Source of the DNA: Flavobacterium sangjuense
Lineage (GTDB): Bacteria > Bacteroidota > Bacteroidia > Flavobacteriales > Flavobacteriaceae
DNA length: 64,000 nucleotides
Assembly: GCF_004797125.1 (NCBI RefSeq)
Contig: NZ_CP038810.1
Coordinates: 930,001 to 994,000 of the forward strand
Direction of reading: 5' to 3'
The position numbers and the translations under genes were made by a program. Positions 51,821 to 60,829 of this stretch are shown here, piece by piece. Under the pieces are notes generated by a model, which did not search any database, was not told where the DNA came from, and saw only the letters and a program-made list of their open reading frames with translations. Numbering within the stretch: the stretch's first letter is position 1; each line of letters starts with the position of its first letter.

Positions 51821-52528
51821 CTATATTTTAACTACGGTTCCAACATTTTCCCCGTTGCAAATTTTTAATAGATTTCCTTTTTTATTCATATCAAAAACTA
51901 CGATTGGCAAGGCATTTTCCTGACTTAAAGTAAATGCCGTCGAATCCATTACGTTCAACCCTTTTTTGATAACATCATCAAAAGTAATGCTTTCGAATTT
52001 TACTGCGTTTGCGTTTTTTTCAGGATCTGAATCATAAATACCATCAACACGAGTTCCTTTCAAAATTACGTCAGCGTGTACTTCAACACCTCTCAGCACC
52101 GCAGCAGTATCAGTTGTAAAATATGGATTCCCTGTTCCGGCACCAAAAATAACAATTCTTCCTTTTTCAAGATGACGTACTGCTCTTCTTTTGATATAAG
52201 GTTCGGCAATCGCTTCAATTTTCAAAGCCGTTTGCAAACGGGTCAACATCCCTTTATCTTCTAATGCGCCTTGTAAAGCCATTCCGTTGATAACTGTTGC
52301 CAACATTCCCATATAATCACCCTGAACTCTATCCATACCATTACTGGCTCCGGCAATTCCTCTAAAAATATTTCCACCACCAATAACAATGGCAATTTCG
52401 ACACCTTTACTATGAATTTCCTTAATCTCATCAGCATACTCAGCAAGACGTTTTGGATCAATTCCGTATTGTCTATCGCCCATTAAAGCCTCACCACTTA
52501 GTTTTAGAAGAATTCTTTTGTATTTCAT
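51821..52528 (-). CDS. pyrH: UMP kinase
   Basis: This enzyme phosphorylates UMP to UDP in pyrimidine nucleotide synthesis. It is 235 aa, the standard length. The start [17 protein letters not shown] holds the KxSGE phosphate loop. [13 protein letters not shown] is the amino-acid-kinase glycine motif, [20 protein letters not shown] the conserved UMP-binding part, and [17 protein letters not shown] the ATP-binding part. It forms the conserved pair with frr. Confidence 0.98.
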   Translation of the reverse strand: MKYKRILLKLSGEALMGDRQYGIDPKRLAEYADEIKEIHSKGVEIAIVIGGGNIFRGIAGASNGMDRVQGDYMGMLATVINGMALQGALEDKGMLTRLQTALKIEAIAEPYIKRRAVRHLEKGRIVIFGAGTGNPYFTTDTAAVLRGVEVHADVILKGTRVDGIYDSDPEKNANAVKFESITFDDVIKKGLNVMDSTAFTLSQENALPIVVFDMNKKGNLLKICNGENVGTVVKI

Positions 52529-52705
52529 TACTCTTTGTTATTGTTTTTTAATTGTGTAATGCTGTCGCTATGGCTCGAGTCATGTAGTTTTATTGTTGTA
52601 GTTGTGAAAATGTGATGCAAATATAAACATATTCTCTTTTTTTATGGTATTTGGCAAAAAGAATGTTAGCCAACAATTATCATGTTTTTTGACTTATGGG
52701 TTTTG

Positions 52706-52713
52706 TAACTTTG
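52706..52713 (+). promoter_or_regulatory. Candidate -7 box for the thioredoxin-like gene
   Basis: TAACTTTG matches TAnnTTTG and lies 18 bases before ATG 52732. The alternative start at 52696 would precede it, so the later start is preferred. Confidence 0.45.
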
Positions 52714-52731
52714 CAGCATCAAAAAGCAGTT

Positions 52732-53340
52732 ATGAAATACATTATAGAAAAAAGTCTTTCGCAAAGTTATAGTTATGCGGATTATAGAAATCAAATCAAA
52801 AACTTATTAAAAGAAGGCAAATCAACGGGTAACGAACAATCGGAAGCGTTGACACATTATAGCGAACTGAACGAAACCAGAATGAATCGTTTAGAGAAAA
52901 CTATAGTGGTTGCTGATGAATATGTGCAAAAACTGCAGCAGTTGAAACGCGAATATATCTGGTTAGTAATTTCAGAAGGTTGGTGTGGCGATTCGGCACA
53001 AATTGTTCCGGTGATTTATAAAATGGCACAAGTTTCCCCGAAAGTTGAATTGAAATTGGTTTTTCGTGATGAAAATGATGATTTGATGAAACTCTTTTTA
53101 ACCAATGGAACAAGGTCAATTCCGAAGTTGATTGTTCTTGATAAAAATACGTTAGAAGTTTTAGGTGAATTCGGAGCAAGGCCAATAGGAGCGAAGCAGC
53201 TAATTTTAGATTATAAAGCGCAACATGGTGTGGTTGATGACAAAGGGAAAACGGCTTTGCACATGTGGTATTTGCACGATAAAGGATTGTCAATCCAGAA
53301 GGAAATTATGGAGTTAATGGCAAGGCTTGAATTAGAATAG
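52732..53340 (+). CDS. Thioredoxin-family protein with WCGDS site
   Basis: A 202-residue cytoplasmic protein (ATG 52732). Helical N-terminal region to about residue 70, then a thioredoxin fold: YIWLVISEGWCGDSAQIVPV, with WCGDS at 84-88 where WCGPC or CxxC would be expected. VELKLVFRDENDDLMKLFL and the cis-Pro loop GTRSIPKLIVLD follow. Only one active-site cysteine is present, so it is unlikely to be a classical disulfide reductase. It could act as a thiol-sensing or chaperone-like member of the family. It ends tail-to-tail (9-base overlap) with the next gene. Confidence 0.88.
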   Translation: MKYIIEKSLSQSYSYADYRNQIKNLLKEGKSTGNEQSEALTHYSELNETRMNRLEKTIVVADEYVQKLQQLKREYIWLVISEGWCGDSAQIVPVIYKMAQVSPKVELKLVFRDENDDLMKLFLTNGTRSIPKLIVLDKNTLEVLGEFGARPIGAKQLILDYKAQHGVVDDKGKTALHMWYLHDKGLSIQKEIMELMARLELE

Positions 53341-53892
53341 AAAACAGTTTATTCCGATACTGACACTTCCAATTTTCTCTGGAGTATTTTTTGAAAAGCC
53401 ATATTGACACAATTCTATATAAAGTCCGGCGCCACTTTCTTCGTCTTCGATGCCAAGGCTTATTTTTTTGAAATTCCCCGATAAATTGTCACCACTGATA
53501 GATAAGGCTCTACCAAAGCCAACTTCAGAGGTAATACGTATGTCTTCAGCAATTCTCGGACTCAGGCGAACAGAGCCAAAAATCGGAGCTACCACTAGGC
53601 AACGGGAAGCTTTCCAGTCGATTCCAAAGTTCATCCCAACACCAATCCATTTGTCTAAATGACCACCAATTCCAGCCCGGAGACTTATCCCATCGGGTAA
53701 AAACCAAAATTCTTTTTCACCTGTATAGGGGTTAATTTCGCCGGCATATTGATTCGCTTTTAAGGGTACCGAAAGTTCAAATTTTTTATAAATCGGTTTT
53801 GGATCTTCAATAAACTTTCTTGGTTTGACTTCTTCCTGAGAAAAACCAAATTGAAATATAAATAAAACGAAGAATAAAAAGAGCTGTTTCAT
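53332..53892 (-). CDS. Exported protein of unknown function
   Basis: I chose ATG 53892, which begins a signal peptide (MKQLFLFFVLFIFQFGFSQ). The frame extends 20 codons further without benefit and would overlap truB. The 186-residue protein starts with EEVKPRKFIEDPKPIYKKFE. It then has glycine-rich alternating strands (LRAGIGGHLDKWIGVGMNFG, VAPIFGSVRLSPRIAEDIRI) and ends FLF. This looks like an incomplete or small outer-membrane barrel. No named domain is recognised. Confidence 0.7.
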   Translation of the reverse strand: MKQLFLFFVLFIFQFGFSQEEVKPRKFIEDPKPIYKKFELSVPLKANQYAGEINPYTGEKEFWFLPDGISLRAGIGGHLDKWIGVGMNFGIDWKASRCLVVAPIFGSVRLSPRIAEDIRITSEVGFGRALSISGDNLSGNFKKISLGIEDEESGAGLYIELCQYGFSKNTPEKIGSVSIGINCFLF

Positions 53893-53893
53893 T

Positions 53894-54583
53894 TTAGATC
53901 TTTTTTTCAAATTCTTCGGGAGTAATTCCGTTTTCAACTGAAAAATCTCCAATTTTGGTTCGGCGTAAGACTGATAAATGCGCTCCGGAATTTAGTGCTT
54001 TTCCAAAGTCAAAAGCTAACGAACGAATATAAGTTCCTTTGCTGCAAACTACTCTGAATTCTATTTCAGGCATATAAAATTTAGTGATTTCAAATTCATG
54101 AATGGTAGTTTTTCGGGAAGAAATTTCAACTTCTTCGCCAGCACGTGCATGTTCGTACAAACGCTTTCCGTCTTTTTTTATGGCTGAAAAAACAGGTGGT
54201 TTTTGGTCGATTTCACCAATGAATTGTTTTACGGTTTCCTGAATTAATTCGGCTGTAATATGTTCCGTCGGGAAAGTTTCATCAACTTCTGTTTCTAAAT
54301 CATATGATGGCGTTGTTGCTCCAACGGTAATTGTTCCGGTATATTCTTTGGCTTGCCCTTGAATTTCGGTAATTCGCTTGGTAAATTTTCCGGTGCAGAC
54401 AATCAGTAAACCTGTTGCCAAAGGATCTAAAGTGCCGGCATGACCAATTTTAAATTTTTTTGGAAGATCGTATTTGCGTTTTAAAATGTACTTCAATTTG
54501 TTCACCGCCTGAAACGAAGACCAAGTCAAAGGTTTGTCAATCAAAAGGATTTGACCGTTTAAAAAGTCTTCAGCAGTTTTCAA
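53894..54583 (-). CDS. truB: tRNA pseudouridine-55 synthase
   Basis: This enzyme makes pseudouridine 55 in the T loop of tRNAs. It is 229 aa, on the short side for the family. LLIDKPLTWSSFQAVNKL opens the chain. GHAGTLDPLATGLLIVC contains the catalytic Asp. ITVGATTPSYDLETE and QKPPVFSAIKKDGKRLYEHA are the usual TruB blocks. VVCSKGTYIRSLAFDFG (about 175-191) binds the RNA. The C-terminal PUA domain of longer homologues is largely absent. Four bases separate it from uppP upstream in the operon. Confidence 0.96.
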   Translation of the reverse strand: MKTAEDFLNGQILLIDKPLTWSSFQAVNKLKYILKRKYDLPKKFKIGHAGTLDPLATGLLIVCTGKFTKRITEIQGQAKEYTGTITVGATTPSYDLETEVDETFPTEHITAELIQETVKQFIGEIDQKPPVFSAIKKDGKRLYEHARAGEEVEISSRKTTIHEFEITKFYMPEIEFRVVCSKGTYIRSLAFDFGKALNSGAHLSVLRRTKIGDFSVENGITPEEFEKKI

Positions 54584-54586
54584 CGT

Positions 54587-55396
54587 CTATTTGTTTAAAG
54601 AGAAATAAGCCAGTAAAATAACTCCGGCTATAATTCGGTAATACGCCCAAGGTTTGAAACCGTATTTTTTTATGATTCCGATAAAGAATTTGATAGCAAT
54701 AACAGCTACAATAAATGCTACAATATTACCAACCAAAAACATTTTTAGGTTGTCAGGAGATTGCGTCAACAGTTCATATCCTTTTAATTGAGACACTTCA
54801 TAAGTCTTCAAAAATAAAGAGTAAGTCGTAACTGCCAACATCGTCGGAACTGCCAAAAAAAACGAGAACTCAGCAGCTGTTTCTCTGGTTAATCCTTGTT
54901 GCATTCCGCCAATAATGGAAGCAGCAGAACGACTTGTTCCCGGCATCATTGCTAAACATTGCCAAAATCCTATCGTAACTGCTTTTTTAATAGAAATGTC
55001 TTCTTCGTGAGCCACAGTTGGAGTGTGAAAACGACCGTCTACGAAAAGTAAAACGATTCCACCGATGATTAGCACAATCGCAATTGGAATAGGGTTTCCA
55101 AGTACGGCGTCAATTTTGTCATCAAATATTTTCCCTAAAACCAAGGCCGGAATTACAGCACAAGCTAATTTGATATAAAAGTTAATTTTGCGGAAGTCAA
55201 AGAACTTTTTCCAATACAAAACCACAACGGCTAAGATTGCTCCAAACTGTATAGAAACCTGAAATAATTTTACAAAATCGTCTTCCTGAATTCCAAAATA
55301 AGAACTGGTAAAAATCATATGTGCAGTCGAAGAAACCGGTAAGTATTCGGTTAAACCTTCAACAATGGCGATGAGTATCGCTTGAAAATAATCCAT
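54587..55396 (-). CDS. uppP: Undecaprenyl-diphosphate phosphatase
   Basis: This integral membrane enzyme regenerates the lipid carrier used for peptidoglycan by dephosphorylating undecaprenyl diphosphate. It is 269 aa with seven or eight helices. AIVEGLTEYLPVSSTAHMI holds the first (E/Q)xxxE-type motif, and MMPGTSRSAASIIGGMQQGL holds the PGxSRSxxT-like motif with the catalytic Arg and Ser. The gene lies between the DUF3098 gene and truB in a tight operon (1-base overlap with DUF3098, 3-base gap to truB). Confidence 0.96.
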   Translation of the reverse strand: MDYFQAILIAIVEGLTEYLPVSSTAHMIFTSSYFGIQEDDFVKLFQVSIQFGAILAVVVLYWKKFFDFRKINFYIKLACAVIPALVLGKIFDDKIDAVLGNPIPIAIVLIIGGIVLLFVDGRFHTPTVAHEEDISIKKAVTIGFWQCLAMMPGTSRSAASIIGGMQQGLTRETAAEFSFFLAVPTMLAVTTYSLFLKTYEVSQLKGYELLTQSPDNLKMFLVGNIVAFIVAVIAIKFFIGIIKKYGFKPWAYYRIIAGVILLAYFSLNK

Positions 55397-55638
55397 TATT
55401 CCGCTTTAGATTTTTTGAAGATAGAATAAATCGTAATTCCAAACCCAATCAAAACAACAGTTGGTGCCAAACGAATTCTTCTAAAACTGAAAACATCTTC
55501 GTTGAAAACCTTTGGGTCATCACTTCCGCCGCCACTCATCAAAATGAATCCCAAAGCAATAACCGCAATACCGATTAATAGGATTTTATAGTTTGCCTTT
55601 TCAAAAAGAAAATCAGGTTTTTGCTCGTTGTTTTTCAT
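55396..55638 (-). CDS. DUF3098 small membrane protein
   Basis: An 80-residue protein with two membrane helices (YKILLIGIAVIALGFILMSGG and RLAPTVVLIGFGITIYSIFK). The loop reads DDPKVFNEDVFSFRRI, the DUF3098 signature, found in Bacteroidetes beside ftsX and uppP. Its conserved place between those genes suggests a cell-envelope role, but no activity is known. It shares one base with uppP, and its start lies 21 bases from the ftsX stop. Confidence 0.88.
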   Translation of the reverse strand: MKNNEQKPDFLFEKANYKILLIGIAVIALGFILMSGGGSDDPKVFNEDVFSFRRIRLAPTVVLIGFGITIYSIFKKSKAE

Positions 55639-55659
55639 TTTATGCTGAATTATTTATTT

Positions 55660-56535
55660 TTAATACAAATCGTCTGTTCTCAAATTCAAAAAGCGCTGTG
55701 TGGCAAAGTAAGTGCTTATCCAGGTAATCACAACACCCAAAACCAAAACGCCGAAAAGCACAACGGTAATGGCTAATTTATCTTCCATAATGCCAAGATT
55801 TGGGAACGTAGTTTGGATGTAAACCAACACGCCAATCAAAGCAAATACAGCTAATGCCGAACCAATCAATCCCAGAAAAATGCTGCGTTGAATAAAAGGT
55901 TTTCTGATAAACGATTTGGTTGCACCAACCATCTGCATGGTTTTAATAATAAATCGGTTAGCAAAGATTGATAAACGTAACGAACTATTTATTAGTAATA
56001 CCGAAACAAAGGCAAAAACACAACTGATAATTAAAATCCACATGCTGATGTTTTTGATGTTATCATTGACCAAAGTCACTAATTGCTTGTCATAAACGAT
56101 ATCAGCAATCATCTCATTTTTACGCAGGCGATTTTCAATTTTAGCAATACCGGCATTGGTAACATAATCGGCTTTCAAATGAATGTCAAAAGAATTCTGA
56201 AGTGGATTTACACCCAAAAACTGCATAAAATCCTCGCCAATTACTTTCATGTGTTTTTTGGCTGCCTCTTCTTTCGAAACATATTCAAAAGATTTAGCAA
56301 ATTTTGCTGTTTTCAACTCACTCGTAAAAGCGGTTATTGTAGAATCGGAAGCTTCAGTTTTAAAGAAAACAGTCATTGCAATTTCTTCTTTGAAATTGTC
56401 TGATAATCGTTTGGAATTGATGACAAACAGCCCCAAAATCCCCAATAAAAACAACACCAAAAAGATACTCAACACGACCGAAAAATAGGAAGTAATAACT
56501 CTGCGTTTCTGAAACTTTTCAAATGATGATAACAT
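55660..56535 (-). CDS. ftsX: Cell division protein FtsX-like permease
   Basis: This is the membrane subunit that works with ATPase FtsE to activate peptidoglycan hydrolases at the division site. I chose ATG 56535 (291 aa), since MLSSFEKFQKRRVITSYFSV is the usual start; the upstream 21 codons overlap the promoter side. There are four helices: one at about 20-42, an extracytoplasmic domain to about 165, then three (ISMWILIISCVFAFVSVLLI, IFLGLIGSALAVFALIGVLV, ITVVLFGVLVLGVVITWIS). FtsE is not encoded in this window. It heads the ftsX-DUF3098-uppP-truB operon. Confidence 0.93.
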   Translation of the reverse strand: MLSSFEKFQKRRVITSYFSVVLSIFLVLFLLGILGLFVINSKRLSDNFKEEIAMTVFFKTEASDSTITAFTSELKTAKFAKSFEYVSKEEAAKKHMKVIGEDFMQFLGVNPLQNSFDIHLKADYVTNAGIAKIENRLRKNEMIADIVYDKQLVTLVNDNIKNISMWILIISCVFAFVSVLLINSSLRLSIFANRFIIKTMQMVGATKSFIRKPFIQRSIFLGLIGSALAVFALIGVLVYIQTTFPNLGIMEDKLAITVVLFGVLVLGVVITWISTYFATQRFLNLRTDDLY

Positions 56536-56623
56536 AAATTGTATTTTGATGTGGTAAAAATAATAAAGAAAATTGTTTTTCTTCTTTATAACGTACAAAC
56601 TTTTAACTTTATTATAATAAACG

Positions 56624-56631
56624 TAAATTTG
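56624..56631 (+). promoter_or_regulatory. Candidate -7 box for leuS
   Basis: TAAATTTG matches TAnnTTTG exactly. Transcription from here would give a leader of about 118 bases that includes the dispersed repeat at 56648-56727. Confidence 0.4.
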
Positions 56632-56647
56632 CCGCTTAAATTTTTAA

Positions 56648-56727
56648 GGAGCGAGTGGTTCGGGCTGTTTCAGTAAACCATTTTCCCGCTATTCGCACTA
56701 CAAGGTAGTTGCTTCTATCGGGGCTAG
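56648..56727 (+). repeat. Dispersed flavobacterial intergenic repeat, copy 2
   Basis: An 80-base version with the same ends as copy 1 (GGAGC at the left, TATCGGGGCTAG at the right, CCCGCT inside). It carries an extra segment GTGGTTCGGGCTGTTTCAGT. It lies in the leader of leuS. Confidence 0.75.
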
Positions 56728-56756
56728 AAAACAAACGCATTGACATCTATATAAGA

Positions 56757-59594
56757 ATGAAATACTTCCACGAAAAAACCGAAGAAAAATGGCAGCAGTA
56801 TTGGGCTAAAAACCAAACTTTTGCTGCAACTAATAATTCAGATAAGCCAAAATATTATGTGCTCGATATGTTTCCGTATCCTTCCGGTGCCGGACTTCAC
56901 GTTGGACATCCGCTGGGTTATATTGCTTCCGATATCGTGGCGCGTTTCAAACGTCACAAAGGATTTAACGTGTTGCATCCGCAAGGTTATGATTCTTTTG
57001 GACTTCCGGCAGAACAATACGCGATTCAAACCGGGCAGCATCCCGAAAAAACAACTCGCGAAAATATTGCGCGTTACCGTGAGCAATTAGATAAAATTGG
57101 TTTTTCATTCGATTGGAGCAGAGAAGTACGAACCTCTAATGCCGATTATTACAAACATACACAGTGGATTTTCATTCAATTATTTAACTCGTGGTATAAC
57201 AAGGATACGGACAAAGCTGAAGATATTTCGACTTTGATTGATATTTTTGAAAAAGCCGGTAATGCTACGGTTCATGCGGTTTGTGATGATAATATCGAAA
57301 TATTTTTTGCTTCGGAATGGAATGATTTTTCATCCGAAGAAAAGCAAAAAAGATTATTGCAATACCGATTAACTTATTTGGCCGAAACCGAAGTAAACTG
57401 GTGCCCTGCACTGGGAACCGTTTTGGCAAATGATGAAATCGTAAACGGCGTTTCAGAACGTGGCGGTCATCCGGTTATTCGTAAAAAAATGACTCAATGG
57501 TCGATGCGAATTTCAGCTTATGCCGAACGTTTATTGCAAGGTTTAGACACTATCGATTGGAGCGAATCGATTAAAGAATCACAACGCAACTGGATTGGAA
57601 AATCGGTTGGAGCTTCGGTAGATTTTAAATTGAAGCATCATCATGCTACTATTTCGGTATTTACTACAAGGCCTGATACGATATTCGGAGTTACATTTAT
57701 GACATTGGCTCCGGAACACGAATTGGTTTCTCAAATCACAAGTCCGGAACAAAAAGCAGCGGTTGATGCTTATGTTGAAGCTACAGCAAAACGTTCGGAA
57801 CGTGAAAGAATGGCAGATGTAAAAACCATTTCGGGAGTGTTCACAGGCGCTTATGCCGAACATCCATTTACCAAAGAATCGATTCCGGTTTGGATTGGTG
57901 ATTACGTTTTGGCTGGTTATGGAACTGGTGCTGTAATGGCGGTTCCTGCCGGTGATGAAAGAGATTATGCTTTTGCCAATTTCTTCAAAGGACAAAACGG
58001 AATGCCTGAAATTAAAAATATTTTCAACCAAGATATTTCGCAGGAAGCGTTTGCTGCTAAAGAAGGTTTTGAATTGACAAATTCTGATTTCCTAAACGGA
58101 TTGGGTTATAAAGCTGCAACCAAAAAAATCATCGAAGAATTGGAAAAAATCCACCACGGAAAAGGTAAAACCAATTACCGTTTGCGCGACGCTGTTTTCT
58201 CCCGTCAAAGATATTGGGGCGAACCATTTCCTGTTTATTATGTGAATGGAATGCCGCAAATGATTGATTCAAAATATTTACCAATTGTACTTCCTGAAGT
58301 AGAGAAATATTTACCAACAGAAGACGGGCAGCCGCCATTAGGGAATTCAACCAAATGGGCTTGGTCAATCGTTACCAATGAAGTGGTAGATAATGATAAA
58401 ATTGACAACGAAACGGTATTCCCTTTAGAACTAAACACGATGCCAGGTTGGGCAGGAAGTTCGTGGTATTGGATGCGTTATATGGATGCGCACAATGATG
58501 CCGAATTTGCAAGCAAAGAAGCCTTGAAATATTGGGAAAGCGTTGATTTATACATAGGCGGAAGCGAGCACGCAACCGGACATTTATTATACTCGCGTTT
58601 TTGGAACAAATTCCTAAAAGACAAAGGTTTTGCACCAACTGAAGAACCATTTAAAAAACTGATTAATCAGGGAATGATTTTAGGGATGAGTGCATTTGTT
58701 TATAGAAGCGAAGATTCAAAAAAACTGTATTCAAAAGGATTGATTACTGGTGAAAAAGTTCATCCAATTCACGTTGATTTAGCCGTTATCAATGATATCA
58801 CTAACGAATTAGATATAAAGGCTTTCAAAAATCATCCGTTATATGCAGATTATAAAGACGCCGAATTCATTTTAGAAAACGGTAAATACATCGTTGGGCG
58901 TGAAGTAGAAAAAATGTCGAAATCCAAATATAACGTAGTAAATCCCGATGACATCTGCAACGATTACGGCGCCGATACGTTGCGTTTATACGAAATGTTC
59001 CTTGGTCCGTTAGAGCAGGCAAAGCCATGGAATACAGCCGGGATCACAGGAGTTTCAGGTTTCCTTAAAAAACTATGGCGTTTGTATTTTGATGACAATA
59101 CCGGTTTGAATATCTCTGATGGGGAACCAACAGCTGATATGTACAAATCGCTACATAAAACTATCAAAAAAGTAACTGAAGATATAGAGAATTTCTCGTT
59201 CAATACTTCGGTATCACAATTTATGATTTGTGTAAATGAATTGTCTACGCTAAAATGCAACCACCGAAAAATATTGGAACCATTGGCAATCGTAATTTCA
59301 CCTTATGCGCCGCATATTGCTGAAGAACTGTGGAGTCAATTAGGACACGAAGGTTCAATATCCACTGTTGCTTTTCCAATTTGTGAAGAAAAATATTTAG
59401 TAGAATCTGAAAAAGAATATCCGGTTTCCTTTAACGGAAAAATGCGTTTCACAATTAAGCTGCCTTTAGATTTAACCGTTCCGCAAATTCAGGAAATTGT
59501 TTTGGCTGACGAAAGAACCATTAAGCAACTTGATGGCAGAACACCCAATAAAGTAATTATCGTTCCGGGGAAAGTGATTAATCTGGTAGGATAA
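56757..59594 (+). CDS. leuS: Leucyl-tRNA synthetase
   Basis: A class I aminoacyl-tRNA synthetase of 945 aa (ATG 56757, where MKYFHEKTEEKWQQYW begins). The HIGH motif is HVGH in PSGAGLHVGHPLGY. The editing domain includes FTTRPDTIFGVTFMTLAPEH and VPAGDERDYAFANFF. KMSKSKYN near residue 720 is the second ATP motif. An extra segment of about 50-60 residues, rich in Asp/Glu (NKDTDKAEDISTLIDIFEKA to SEEKQKRLLQYRLTYLAETE), lies between HIGH and the WCPALGTVLANDE region. It is an insertion typical of Bacteroidetes LeuRS and explains the length above about 860. Confidence 0.97.
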   Translation: MKYFHEKTEEKWQQYWAKNQTFAATNNSDKPKYYVLDMFPYPSGAGLHVGHPLGYIASDIVARFKRHKGFNVLHPQGYDSFGLPAEQYAIQTGQHPEKTTRENIARYREQLDKIGFSFDWSREVRTSNADYYKHTQWIFIQLFNSWYNKDTDKAEDISTLIDIFEKAGNATVHAVCDDNIEIFFASEWNDFSSEEKQKRLLQYRLTYLAETEVNWCPALGTVLANDEIVNGVSERGGHPVIRKKMTQWSMRISAYAERLLQGLDTIDWSESIKESQRNWIGKSVGASVDFKLKHHHATISVFTTRPDTIFGVTFMTLAPEHELVSQITSPEQKAAVDAYVEATAKRSERERMADVKTISGVFTGAYAEHPFTKESIPVWIGDYVLAGYGTGAVMAVPAGDERDYAFANFFKGQNGMPEIKNIFNQDISQEAFAAKEGFELTNSDFLNGLGYKAATKKIIEELEKIHHGKGKTNYRLRDAVFSRQRYWGEPFPVYYVNGMPQMIDSKYLPIVLPEVEKYLPTEDGQPPLGNSTKWAWSIVTNEVVDNDKIDNETVFPLELNTMPGWAGSSWYWMRYMDAHNDAEFASKEALKYWESVDLYIGGSEHATGHLLYSRFWNKFLKDKGFAPTEEPFKKLINQGMILGMSAFVYRSEDSKKLYSKGLITGEKVHPIHVDLAVINDITNELDIKAFKNHPLYADYKDAEFILENGKYIVGREVEKMSKSKYNVVNPDDICNDYGADTLRLYEMFLGPLEQAKPWNTAGITGVSGFLKKLWRLYFDDNTGLNISDGEPTADMYKSLHKTIKKVTEDIENFSFNTSVSQFMICVNELSTLKCNHRKILEPLAIVISPYAPHIAEELWSQLGHEGSISTVAFPICEEKYLVESEKEYPVSFNGKMRFTIKLPLDLTVPQIQEIVLADERTIKQLDGRTPNKVIIVPGKVINLVG

Positions 59595-59602
59595 AGTGGA
59601 TT

Positions 59603-59670
59603 AAGGGATAAGAGAAAAGGGATTAGGGATAAGTTGGTTTACTTATCCCTAGTCCCTTATCCCTTTTAAC
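59603..59670 (+). terminator. Long imperfect inverted repeat after leuS
   Basis: AAGGGATAAGAGAAAAGGG and CCCTAGTCCCTTATCCCTTTT face each other around GGATAAGTTGGTTTACTTATCC. It can fold into a long stem and probably ends the leuS transcript. The GGGATAA units also recur as short direct repeats. Confidence 0.6.
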
Positions 59671-59721
59671 TCAATTTGTAACCTTTTTCAAATTTCCCGT
59701 ATAAGAACAAAAACTTATACC

Positions 59722-59907
59722 ATGAAAAAACACGAAATCCACACCATTGTAGAAACCGCTGGTTTTAGCAGCATGAAAGAAAGGTTAACCGACAAAGTAG
59801 AGCATTTTCTAAATGAAAAAGCCAATGCCGGTTATGAAATAGTAAACGTTAGTTTCACGTATTATGAAGCAAGGGAACTCGTTGCTTTCATCACCATCTG
59901 CAGATAA
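59722..59907 (+). CDS. Small conserved-looking cytoplasmic protein
   Basis: A 61-residue protein MKKHEIHTIVETAGFSSMKE. No signal peptide, no membrane helix. The layout is helix (SMKERLTDKVEHFLNEKANA) then strand (GYEIVNVSFTYYEARELVAF) and a final strand ending ITICR. This fits an alpha/beta fold of the kind seen in small DUF4177-like proteins, whose usual pattern is W/G-YE-V-V-F and -A-F-I-T-I. It sits alone between leuS and the zinc peptidase gene. No function is proposed. Confidence 0.6.
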   Translation: MKKHEIHTIVETAGFSSMKERLTDKVEHFLNEKANAGYEIVNVSFTYYEARELVAFITICR

Positions 59908-59978
59908 ATGACAAGCTGTCATCTTTAAAGTGTTGGCTTGCAATTTGATGAGATCTTATAAATTAAAATTTAAAAATC

Positions 59979-60674
59979 ATGATAGGATATTATATATTAC
60001 TCGGCTTGATTGCCTTAATCAGTTTTGCAGTAAGCTCGAAACTAAAGAGCAAATTTGAGGAATACTCGCATATTCATTTACGCAACGGAATGTCTGGTGC
60101 TGAAATCGCAACACAAATGCTACAAGACCACGGCATTTATGATGTAAAAGTCATTTCAACACCGGGACAATTAACGGATCATTACAATCCGGCGGATAAA
60201 ACAGTAAATTTAAGTGAAGGCGTTTACAATCAAAGAAACGCGTCAGCTGCGGCAGTTGCGGCACACGAATGCGGTCACGCTGTCCAACATGCGACGGCAT
60301 ATAATATGTTGCAGTTACGCTCACAATTAGTGCCAATTGTAAACGTTTCGTCAACCTTGTCACAATGGTTGATTATTGGTGGGTTAATCCTTGGTGCTGC
60401 GGCACATTTGGGCTTTGGATTTTATATCGCTGTAGCCGGATTGGTTTTAATGGCGGTTGCGACTGTCTTTAGTTTTATTACACTGCCAGTTGAATATGAT
60501 GCGAGCAATAGAGCTTTAGCCTGGCTGAAAAACAAAAACATGCTAAGCCAACAAGAATACGCCGGAGCAGAAGATGCCTTAAAATGGGCTGCACGAACTT
60601 ATGTGGTTGCAGCAATTGGTGCTTTAGCCTCGCTCTTATATTGGGCGTTGCAGGTTTTTGGAAGAAGAGATTAA
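59979..60674 (+). CDS. Membrane zinc metallopeptidase (YugP / Zn_peptidase_2 family)
   Basis: A 231-residue membrane peptidase-like protein. An N-terminal helix (MIGYYILLGLIALISFAVSS) is followed by a soluble segment with VISTPGQLTDHYNPADKTVN and the zinc site AAHECGHAVQHATAYNML (HECGH, about residues 93-97). A pair of helices (SQWLIIGGLILGAAAHLGFG and IAVAGLVLMAVATVFSFITL) and PVEYDASNRALAWL, with the third ligand Glu and Asn-Arg pattern, complete the protein. This is the standard order for the family. The physiological substrate is unknown. A terminator follows. Confidence 0.95.
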   Translation: MIGYYILLGLIALISFAVSSKLKSKFEEYSHIHLRNGMSGAEIATQMLQDHGIYDVKVISTPGQLTDHYNPADKTVNLSEGVYNQRNASAAAVAAHECGHAVQHATAYNMLQLRSQLVPIVNVSSTLSQWLIIGGLILGAAAHLGFGFYIAVAGLVLMAVATVFSFITLPVEYDASNRALAWLKNKNMLSQQEYAGAEDALKWAARTYVVAAIGALASLLYWALQVFGRRD

Positions 60675-60678
60675 AAAC

Positions 60679-60709
60679 AAAATCCGCTATGAAAGTAGCG
60701 GATTTTTTA
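60679..60709 (+). terminator. Intrinsic terminator
   Basis: AAAATCCGCTA and TAGCGGATTTTTTAT pair around a short loop (TGAAAG), immediately after the zinc peptidase gene. Confidence 0.9.
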
Positions 60710-60829
60710 TTTTTAAACCTATTGACTGCTGTTTTGGTAATCCCTTTCGTTCAGTCATAGTTAAAAGAGCAGTAATGTTAGATTACTACTTATCTTTTTT
60801 ATAAATTCGGGGAACAAATACCACAGTTA

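Noticed and set aside
59595..59721. Coding sequence in the leuS to small-protein gap
   Set aside because: The gap consists mainly of the long inverted repeat and a short leader; no frame has a start with supporting features.
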